Source: Streptosporangiaceae bacterium (GTDB lineage Bacteria > Actinomycetota > Actinomycetes > Streptosporangiales > Streptosporangiaceae). From it: 10,558 nucleotides of DNA. This document shows positions 1-5,227 of the stretch, in pieces. The notes under the pieces are model-generated. The model saw nothing but the letters and a program-made list of their open reading frames with translations, searched no databases and was not told the origin of the DNA. The DNA is taken from contig JASHQP010000363.1 in the NCBI GenBank assembly GCA_030039095.1, positions 1 to 10,558 of the forward strand, read 5' to 3'. Positions within the stretch are counted from its first letter, which is position 1, and each line of letters starts with the position of its first letter. The position numbers and the translations under genes are program-made.

Positions 1-1163
1 AGCTCACGCCGCCGGCCGCGCACCGCCGCGGTCGCCGCGTTGCCGACGAACAGCACGCACACCACCAGGATCAAGATGTACAGCGCCACGCTGGTCTTGT
101 CGACCGCCTTCAGGATCAGCACCGCGACGCCTTCCTTCACCCAGTTCTGCGTCGGGGTGAGCGGCGGCTGGCCGAACTTGCCCGCGGGCACGTCGATGGT
201 CACCGGGGAGGGCGAGGACCCGGCCACGACGTCCACGTCCAGGCCGGTGCGCTGCTCGAGCTGCTGCGCGACCGTGTTGATCCGCTCCCGCGACAGCGCC
301 CCTGGCCCGGTCACGCCCGCGACCTTGACCCGGATGACGCTGATCGGATCGCGGGCCGGCACACCGGTGTATTGCTGACGGTGCTCCAGTTGCGGCAGCG
401 CCGACAGCGTGGTGATCAGGTTCACCGGCTGGCTGACCAGCCCGCCGATGTTCTGATTGGGCAGCAGGTCGCCTCCGTGCAGCGCCCGGCGGCTTGCGGT
501 GTTCGCCGGGGCGGCGGCCACCGGCTCGTAGTCGCCGAGCGGAACCTCCGACAGCGCGCTGAACACCTTCATCTTGTCCGGATCGAAGACGCCGGTGATC
601 TGGATCAGGGAAAGCGTGGAGGGCTCCAGATTCGACGCGATGCTCTTCGGCGCCTGCTGATGGGAGGTCACCGTCCGGTACTGGCTTTCCTCGTTGTCCA
701 TGGAGACCGGATACCCGTCGCCCGTCGGCGGACTTCTGAGCACGGCGCTGTAGACCTGCTGTGCCGTGGAGTGCACGGTCGCCACCGTGCGGCCAGGGGC
801 GGCGGCCTGCGCGCTCGCCCAGGCAGCGTCCATGTCCGGCATCGCCGCCTTGTTCAGCCCGTCCAGCTTTGCCTCGGCGTCCGGGTCGATGGCCGCGATC
901 AGCACCGGGATATTCCAGGTGACGTAGTAACCGGCCTCGGTGTGGGGGCTCCCGGCCACGTCGTAGCGCCGCGGCGTCACGTACAGGTACGACGGTGGCT
1001 GCGTCACGCGGCTGGTGCCGTCGCCGCTGACCCAGGTGGTCGAGATCCGGTACAGCTTCCGGCCGGAGCCCTTCAGCGCGGCCGCGGCGACCAGAACCCC
1101 GACGATCAGCGCCAGCGCGCGGGCCGGGCGGAACCGCACCTGCGACCAGGCCAGCCTGCCCAT
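1..1163 (-). CDS. FtsX/MacB-like ABC transporter permease, 5' part (runs off window)
   Basis: The frame is open from an ATG at 1163 to the left edge (387 codons, no stop), so the C-terminus is missing from the window. The start is preceded by AGAGG eight bases upstream. Residues about 10-31 form a first membrane helix after the basic RFRPAR stretch. A long extracytoplasmic region follows, with motifs such as RISTTWVSGDG, PSYLYVTP and DPDAEAKLDGLN. A second helix begins near residue 357 (VALYILILVVCVLF) and leads into AATAAVRGRRRE, as is usual at the start of the FtsX core. These proteins are membrane subunits of MacB-type ABC systems, usually paired with a separate ATPase, which may lie beyond the edge. 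From memory of actinobacterial relatives, the region between helix 1 and the RISTTW motif is normally roughly a hundred residues longer, and further segments seem short. The substrate cannot be inferred. A PadR gene lies divergently upstream and probably controls it. Confidence 0.8.
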   Translation of the reverse strand, partial: MGRLAWSQVRFRPARALALIVGVLVAAAALKGSGRKLYRISTTWVSGDGTSRVTQPPSYLYVTPRRYDVAGSPHTEAGYYVTWNIPVLIAAIDPDAEAKLDGLNKAAMPDMDAAWASAQAAAPGRTVATVHSTAQQVYSAVLRSPPTGDGYPVSMDNEESQYRTVTSHQQAPKSIASNLEPSTLSLIQITGVFDPDKMKVFSALSEVPLGDYEPVAAAPANTASRRALHGGDLLPNQNIGGLVSQPVNLITTLSALPQLEHRQQYTGVPARDPISVIRVKVAGVTGPGALSRERINTVAQQLEQRTGLDVDVVAGSSPSPVTIDVPAGKFGQPPLTPTQNWVKEGVAVLILKAVDKTSVALYILILVVCVLFVGNAATAAVRGRRRE

Positions 1164-1223
1164 TCACCACACCTCTCGCCCATACGCCGGTTTCCCCGGG
1201 ACTGGCGCCGGCCCGGGGCTAGG

Positions 1224-1251
1224 ACTATGCTCGCGCCATACATAGTGACAA
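1224..1251 (-). promoter_or_regulatory. Candidate promoter of the FtsX-like permease gene
   Basis: Reading the minus strand, TTGTCA (1251-1246) matches five of six bases of the -35 consensus. It is followed after 16 bases by CATAGT (1229-1224), which matches four of six bases of the -10 consensus. The -35 lies inside the palindrome at 1241-1253, as expected for repression by the divergent PadR protein. Assigned by eye only. Confidence 0.4.
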
Positions 1252-1253
1252 TG
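1241..1253. promoter_or_regulatory. Palindromic operator candidate between PadR and permease genes
   Basis: CATAGTGACAATG fits the symmetric pattern CATnGTnACnATG: ten of thirteen positions are symmetric and the centre base is necessarily unpaired. It overlaps the candidate permease -35 and sits just upstream of the candidate padR -10. PadR-family proteins bind short dyads and commonly repress both themselves and a linked transporter, so this is the best operator candidate here. Protein binding is inferred. Confidence 0.5.
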
Positions 1254-1263
1254 CAAGGATGGC

Positions 1264-1269
1264 TATAAG
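1264..1269 (+). promoter_or_regulatory. Candidate -10 element of the padR gene
   Basis: TATAAG matches five of six bases of the -10 consensus and stands out in GC-rich surroundings. No good -35 is visible 16-18 bases upstream; that position is occupied by the palindrome at 1241-1253. A transcript starting near 1276 would exclude the ATG at 1259 and support the ATG at 1298 as the padR start. A small inverted repeat, TTACC (1274-1278) and GGTAA (1288-1292), overlaps the predicted start of the transcript. Confidence 0.4.
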
Positions 1270-1297
1270 ATCGTTACCTAGCGACAAGGTAAGGCAC

Positions 1298-1879
1298 ATG
1301 CCCCTGCACCACGCGGTACTGGCCCTGCTCTCGGGCAAGCCAGCCCACGGCTACGAACTGAAAAGCAGCTTCGAGCAGGCCGTCGGCGACCAGTGGGGCG
1401 GGCTGAACATCGGCCACCTGTACCAGATCCTCGACCGGCTCTCCCGCGACGGCCTGATCGACTCCGAACGCCAGCCGCAGCAGGTCAGGCCCGACCGCGT
1501 CATCCACCGCCTCACCCCGGCCGGGCGCGCCGAACTCGGCCGCTGGCTCGCCGAGCCGGCGATCCCCTCCCGCGGCTACCGCGACGACTTCTTCCTCAAG
1601 ATCATGGCCGCCGTTCGCTCCGCCGATCCCGCCACGCTGCACGCCGTGCTCGGCCGACAGCGCACCCACCTGCTGCGGCAGCTGCACGCTCTGGCCGACG
1701 CGCGGGCCGCCACCAGCACCACAGCCGTGGAGTCACTGCTGATCACCGCGGCCGAACTGCACATACGCGCCGACCTCGGCGTCGTCGACGCCGCCGAGAA
1801 AACCCTCACCGCCGAGCCTGCGGCGCCAGCCAGCGAGCAGTCACTGGGTATCACGCCGAACCAGAGCGCAGCGAGCTAG
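1298..1879 (+). CDS. PadR-family transcriptional regulator
   Basis: This 193-aa protein has the PadR layout. The N-terminal winged helix (about residues 3-86) begins MPLHHAVLALLSGKPAHGYE, includes GHLYQILDRLSRDGLI (the recognition-helix region), and ends with RLTPAGRAELGRWLAEP. A helical C-terminal dimerisation domain of the Vir_act_alpha_C type follows from DDFFLKIMAAV to about residue 160, then a loose Ala/Ser-rich tail. I chose the ATG at 1298 because it gives the usual family N-terminus, has AAGG just upstream, and lies downstream of the candidate -10. The in-frame ATG at 1259 would add 13 atypical residues. PadR proteins are usually repressors released by small hydrophobic compounds. The gene is divergent from the FtsX-like permease, its probable target, and converges on the importer lipoprotein gene with only 8 bp between stop codons. 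Confidence 0.9.
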   Translation: MPLHHAVLALLSGKPAHGYELKSSFEQAVGDQWGGLNIGHLYQILDRLSRDGLIDSERQPQQVRPDRVIHRLTPAGRAELGRWLAEPAIPSRGYRDDFFLKIMAAVRSADPATLHAVLGRQRTHLLRQLHALADARAATSTTAVESLLITAAELHIRADLGVVDAAEKTLTAEPAAPASEQSLGITPNQSAAS

Positions 1880-1887
1880 GCCCCGCG

Positions 1888-2967
1888 TCAGGAGCCGTCG
1901 GCGGGCAGGCCGAACGCAGACGGGTGCAGCCACCGGGCGATGGCCATGACCGCCTCGGCGTTACGGGGGCTGGGGGTGACCTCGTCGTAGCTGAGCGCCA
2001 GGAAGCAGCGGTTCTTCACCGCCGGCAGGTTCTTGCTGGCGGCGAACGTCTCCAGGAACTTCTCCTTCTGGGCGACCGTCGGTGTGCTGTAGTCGTTGAT
2101 GATGATGCACTGCGGTTTGGCGGCGACGACCTGTTCCCAGGACACCGTCGTCCAGCTCTGCTTGAGCGAGGCGAAGATGTTGGTTCCGCCGCCCAGGCTG
2201 AGCAATGCCGTCGGCATGGCCAGGCCGGGACCGGTGACGGGTGCAGACTCGCCGCTGTCGTAGTCGAAGACGGTCACCGGCTTGAGCCCCGCGATCTTGG
2301 CGCGGGCGGCTGCCACCTCGGCCTGCATTCCGGCGATGACCTTCTGCGCCCGGGCCCGCACGTTGAAGATCTCGCCCAGGTTGCGCAGGTCCCGATAGGT
2401 CTCGTTGATGCTGACCGACCCGGTCTTGGACTGGACGTGCGCGCACGACTCGGCCAGCACCAGCGTCTTGATCCCGAACCTGGACAGGTAGGTCGGCGTG
2501 AGGTTGGTACCCGTCTGCAGGCCGTAGTTCCAGCCGGCGAACAAGAAGTCCGGCTTCAGCGCGACCAGCTGCTCCAGCGTGAAGTAGTTGTCGGGCGACG
2601 CGTCATGGACCTTCTTGAACCCCGCCTGGTACTCGGCCGGTATCGCCGGCGCATCGACCGGGCCGTCGCCCACCGCGGCGAACGTGCCGACCATGTGCGA
2701 CTCCAGCCCGAGGGCGAGCATGTCCTCGGTGGTGTTGATGTCGTTGGAGACCGCGCGCTTCGGCGCGCTGTTGTACGTGACCGGGACTCCGCAGCTTGTC
2801 ACCGTCACGGGGTACGGCTTGGCGGACGATCCGGTGCTCGGCGATCCGGAACTGCCGCTGCTGGAGCAGGCGGCGAGGGCGCCGCTGGCCGCCAGCAGCA
2901 CGGCGACGGCGGCCACCGCGCGGACGGGGCGGGAGGCGGCGGGTCTGGAAGGGCGGCGAAGAGGCAT
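1888..2967 (-). CDS. Substrate-binding lipoprotein of probable cobalamin (BtuF-like) ABC importer
   Basis: This 359-aa protein is the extracellular receptor of the importer. It starts with a basic stretch and hydrophobic core, followed by the lipobox LAAC with Cys at residue 34, so it should be lipid-anchored. A Ser/Gly-rich linker precedes a periplasmic-binding-protein fold of the FecB/BtuF class: VTVTSCGVPVTYNSAPKRAV, EDMLALGLESHMVG, LEQLVALKPDFLFAGW in the N-lobe, then a long connecting helix and a C-lobe with SWEQVVAAKPQCIII. Its ATG overlaps the ATPase stop by one base (TGATG), so translation is coupled. Family similarity alone would allow an iron-siderophore ligand. The B12 riboswitch heading the operon points to cobalamin or a related corrinoid. 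The proposed actinobacterial F420-0 transporter cassettes have the same three-gene make-up and remain an alternative. Confidence 0.85.
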   Translation of the reverse strand: MPLRRPSRPAASRPVRAVAAVAVLLAASGALAACSSSGSSGSPSTGSSAKPYPVTVTSCGVPVTYNSAPKRAVSNDINTTEDMLALGLESHMVGTFAAVGDGPVDAPAIPAEYQAGFKKVHDASPDNYFTLEQLVALKPDFLFAGWNYGLQTGTNLTPTYLSRFGIKTLVLAESCAHVQSKTGSVSINETYRDLRNLGEIFNVRARAQKVIAGMQAEVAAARAKIAGLKPVTVFDYDSGESAPVTGPGLAMPTALLSLGGGTNIFASLKQSWTTVSWEQVVAAKPQCIIINDYSTPTVAQKEKFLETFAASKNLPAVKNRCFLALSYDEVTPSPRNAEAVMAIARWLHPSAFGLPADGS

Positions 2968-3806
2968 CAGGTTTCCTTTGGGCTGGCTGGGATGGTGGTG
3001 TCGCGGACATCAGGACATGGGCGCCCGGCCGTGCCATCCGGCCTGGCGCGGCGCGGGATCAGGTGCGGCTGGCCGGTGTCGGGATGCGGGATGACCAGGA
3101 CGTCGGCGCCGTAGGCACGCCGGATGGTCTGCTCGGTCAGGACGGCGGCCGGCGGGCCGCCGAGGACGATCTCGCCTGCGGCCAGGATGTAGACGGGATC
3201 GCAGAACAGCGCCGCCAGGCTGAGGTCGTGGAGCGCGGCGAGCACGGTCACCCCGAGGCCCGCGACGACCTCGAGGATCTCGACCTGGTGACGGACGTCG
3301 AGCTGGTTGGTCGGCTCATCCAGGATCAGGTGATCGGCGCCCTGGGCGAGCGCCCGGGCGACCAGGACGAGCTGCTTCTCGCCACCGGAGAGCGTGTTGA
3401 AGCTGCGCGAGGTGAGGTGGCCGCAGCCGGCCCGTTCGATCGCCTGCTCGACGGCGGCGTGGTCGGCATCGGTGTCCGCGCCGAACACCCGCTTGTACGG
3501 CGTCCGGCCGATCATCACCATCTCCCGGACGCTGAAGTCGAACTCGCTGGTGGTTTCCTGCGCCACCACCGCGATCCGCCGGGCGGCGGCCCTGGCGGAG
3601 AGGGCCAGCAGGTCGGCGCCGTCCAGCAGCAGCCGCCCGGTGGCCGGCTCGTGCACCCGGTAGATGGTCTTGAGGATCGTTGACTTGCCGCTGCCGTTCG
3701 GCCCGAGCAGGCCGGTGAACCGCTTGTCCTCGGCGGCCAGGCTGACGTCGGTGACGATGCGCCGCCCGGCGATGTCGACCGAGAGGTGCTCGAGGCGCAG
3801 GCTCAC
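2967..3806 (-). CDS. ABC importer ATPase (BtuD/FecE-like)
   Basis: This 279-aa cytoplasmic ATPase powers the importer. All motifs are intact: Walker A GPNGSGKST (residues 35-43), Q-loop glutamine near 83 (VVAQET), signature LSGGEKQ (139-145), Walker B LILDEP (160-165) and H-loop His 193 (ALHDLS). The order and the DEPTNQLD box are those of the FepC/BtuD group. I chose the GTG at 3806 because it overlaps the permease stop in the four-base pattern GTGA and places the first beta strand (SLRLEHLSV) right at the N-terminus. The open frame extends much further upstream, but that part is only the permease gene read in another frame. About 25 residues after the ABC domain are poorly structured and rich in Arg, Pro and Thr. 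Confidence 0.92.
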   Translation of the reverse strand: MSLRLEHLSVDIAGRRIVTDVSLAAEDKRFTGLLGPNGSGKSTILKTIYRVHEPATGRLLLDGADLLALSARAAARRIAVVAQETTSEFDFSVREMVMIGRTPYKRVFGADTDADHAAVEQAIERAGCGHLTSRSFNTLSGGEKQLVLVARALAQGADHLILDEPTNQLDVRHQVEILEVVAGLGVTVLAALHDLSLAALFCDPVYILAAGEIVLGGPPAAVLTEQTIRRAYGADVLVIPHPDTGQPHLIPRRARPDGTAGRPCPDVRDTTIPASPKET

Positions 3807-4924
3807 TGCGTCGCGCCGTACAGGTAGGGCCGCCGCCGGATCAGCACGATGAGGGTCGGCGCCCCGATGAACGCGGTGATCACGCCGATCGGCATTTCCT
3901 GCGGGGAGACGATCGTGCGGGCCAGCAGATCGCCCAGAACCATGAACGAGGCGCCGAACAGAACCCCGGTCGGCAGCACGCGCCGGTGGTCGGAGCCGAC
4001 CGCCAGCCGCACGATGTGCGGCACGACCAGGCCGACAAACCCGATGATGCCGCTGACCGCGACCGCGACACCGGCCATCAGCGAGGTGACGACGAACAGG
4101 TTCCGCCGCAGTCGCCGGACGTCGACACCCAGGGACGCGGCCGGCTCGGTGCCCATGGCGAGCGCGTTCAGCGCCGGGGCCTTGGCCATCAGGTAGATCA
4201 TGGCGGCCGCCAGCGCCAGCGCCGGGATCGGCAGCTGATTCCAGCTGGCCAGGCCGAACGACCCGAGCAGCCAGAACAGAACCGACTGTGTGGCCTGCGG
4301 GTTGCCGCGGAAGATCAGGTAACTGGTCACGGACTCGAACAGGGCGGACATCACCACGCCGCAGAGGATCAGCTGCGTCGGGGCGAGCCCGCGGTCGCTG
4401 TGGGAGACCGCGAACACCGCGGCCATCGCGGCCATCGCGCCCAGGATGCTGCCCACCGAGATCGCCCACACGCCCAGCGACGCGAACGCCCCGAGCAGCA
4501 GCACCGCCGTGGCACCGACGCTGGCCCCCGACGACACCCCGAGCAGGAACGGGTCGGCCAGAGCGTTGCGCACCAGGACCTGAACCACCGCGCCGGCCGT
4601 CGTCAGAGCCGCGCCCACGACGGCGGCGAGCAGCACCCGCGGCAGCCGGATCTGCCAGACGATGATCCCGGCCACGGAGTTCTCCTGATGACCGGCTATC
4701 CCGCCGGCGACGACGTGCCAGACCGCAGCGGGGGTCAGCGCCACCGACCCGACCCCCACGCCGAACGTCATGACGACCAGCAGCAGGACAGCGCATACCC
4801 CGAGGACCAGGGTCAGCGGCACGCGTTCGGCGGGGCGCCGGGACCGGCCCGTACCGGGCCCGAGCCGGGCGCGGCGTACGCGGAGGGTCACGGCGCCGAC
4901 CCGCACGCTCGCCGCATGGCTCAT
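3803..4924 (-). CDS. FecCD/BtuC-family ABC importer permease
   Basis: This 373-aa polytopic membrane protein forms the importer channel. A basic N-terminal tail of about 35 residues precedes the first helix (LTLVLGVCAVLLLVVMTFGV). The FecCD signature follows at about residues 93-134: RLPRVLLAAVVGAALTTAG, then VQVLVRNALADPFLLGVSSG. Near the C-terminus come IGFVGLVVPHIVR and PIGVITAFIGAP, both typical of the family. Roughly ten helices are expected. The start is uncertain. ATG 4924 gives a sensible N-terminus but abuts GGAGG with no spacer. GTG codons at 4906 and 4891 are in frame but lie too far from that GGAGG. Longer forms reaching 5131 would be translated from the riboswitch and are rejected. 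It is the first gene of the operon and is directly controlled by the leader RNA. Confidence 0.9.
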   Translation of the reverse strand: MSHAASVRVGAVTLRVRRARLGPGTGRSRRPAERVPLTLVLGVCAVLLLVVMTFGVGVGSVALTPAAVWHVVAGGIAGHQENSVAGIIVWQIRLPRVLLAAVVGAALTTAGAVVQVLVRNALADPFLLGVSSGASVGATAVLLLGAFASLGVWAISVGSILGAMAAMAAVFAVSHSDRGLAPTQLILCGVVMSALFESVTSYLIFRGNPQATQSVLFWLLGSFGLASWNQLPIPALALAAAMIYLMAKAPALNALAMGTEPAASLGVDVRRLRRNLFVVTSLMAGVAVAVSGIIGFVGLVVPHIVRLAVGSDHRRVLPTGVLFGASFMVLGDLLARTIVSPQEMPIGVITAFIGAPTLIVLIRRRPYLYGATQ

Positions 4925-4997
4925 CCTCCGGACACCGAGGATGAAGAGAGCCCGCTGGCACCGCCTGCCCGGTACCGCGCGAACCGCTCCTTCATCC
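4921..4997 (-). promoter_or_regulatory. Riboswitch expression platform: start-sequestering hairpin and competing anti-sequestor
   Basis: On the transcribed strand, TCAUCCUC (4944-4937) pairs perfectly with GAGGAUGA (4928-4921) across an 8-base loop, burying most of GGAGG and the AUG at 4924. The left arm overlaps CUUCAUCC (4946-4939), which can instead pair perfectly with an upstream GGAUGAAG (4997-4990). The two helices share 4944-4939 and cannot coexist. No U-run follows the hairpin, so control of translation is likelier than termination. Expected logic: free leader, upstream pairing, start open; ligand-bound leader, hairpin, start closed. The helices are read directly; the switching logic is inferred. 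Confidence 0.65.
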
Positions 4998-4999
4998 GA

Positions 5000-5130
5000 G
5001 GACTGGCATTCGCAGGCCCGCCAGGCCAGGCGACCGGACTCGTCCCCGAGAGGGGCTTCACCGTTGCGGGACAGTGCCGGGATCGCACCGGACTTCGCTG
5101 GACTGGCCGGCGCCCTGGCAGCCCAGGGCA
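5000..5130 (-). ncRNA. Cobalamin (B12) riboswitch aptamer
   Basis: The minus-strand leader carries the conserved cobalamin-aptamer core: AAGTCCGGTGCGATCCCGGC, then ACTGTCCCGCAACGGTGAAG (about 5095-5056). It is followed by a GC hairpin (GCCCCtctcGGGG) and a divergent B12 box, AGTCCGGTCGCCTGGC (5040-5025), with the usual AG.C.GG...CCTG..C pattern. GGCCAG upstream of the core (5108-5103) can pair with CTGGCC (5029-5024) to close the fold. A separate 5' hairpin, GCCCTGG-gctg-CCAGGGC (5129-5112), lies at the predicted transcript start. Such elements switch off B12 transport or synthesis genes when coenzyme B12 is plentiful. Boundaries are approximate and covariance-model scoring was not possible. 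It is placed directly before a FecCD-type importer, as expected for btu operons. Confidence 0.85.
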
Positions 5131-5136
5131 ACAGGG

Positions 5137-5165
5137 ACGCTACAAGCTGGCCTTCCTGTCGTCAA
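5137..5165 (-). promoter_or_regulatory. Sigma70-type promoter of the B12 importer operon
   Basis: On the minus strand, TTGACG (5165-5160) and TAGCGT (5142-5137) are separated by exactly 17 bases. The -35 matches five of six consensus bases, and the -10 keeps the key T, A and final T. Transcription would start near 5130, right at the 5' hairpin of the riboswitch, giving a leader of about 205 nt. Confidence 0.65.
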
Positions 5166-5166
5166 T

Positions 5167-5182
5167 GATGATCAGATGATCA
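5167..5182. repeat. Tandem GATGATCA repeat upstream of the importer promoter
   Basis: GATGATCA occurs twice back to back, immediately upstream of the -35 element at 5165-5160. Each unit contains the palindrome TGATCA, so two identical dyads sit 8 bp apart. It could be a regulator site adding a second control layer to the riboswitch, or simply an AT-rich upstream element. No specific regulator is recognised. Confidence 0.45.
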
Positions 5183-5227
5183 GCTGACCGGTTGTGGCAG
5201 CAACCATGACATACCGGCTCACCGCCG

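Noticed and set aside
4..1170. Long minus-strand frame starting MVNGQAGLVAG
   Set aside because: It is Arg/Gly/Ala-rich and without motifs. The real permease reads in a neighbouring frame that is open to the edge with clear membrane helices and family motifs.
1259..1297. Earlier ATG for padR
   Set aside because: It adds residues not typical of PadR proteins, lacks a properly spaced ribosome site, and precedes the candidate -10 TATAAG.
1393..3114. 573-aa plus-strand frame across padR and the lipoprotein gene
   Set aside because: It spans two real genes on opposite strands and is Arg/Gly/Asp-rich with no motif.
3807..4961. N-terminal extension of the ATPase to a start near 4961
   Set aside because: This part is the permease gene read out of frame and is Arg/Gly-rich. 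The ATPase fold begins at GTG 3806, with a normal 4-base overlap.
4925..5131. N-terminal extension of the importer permease to 5131
   Set aside because: The extra 69 residues would be translated from the riboswitch aptamer and have no membrane or family features.
3986..5179. 397-aa plus-strand frame opposite the importer permease
   Set aside because: The composition is dominated by His, Arg, Gln, Gly and Pro. It lies antisense to a well-supported gene and has no domain; it is a GC-codon shadow.
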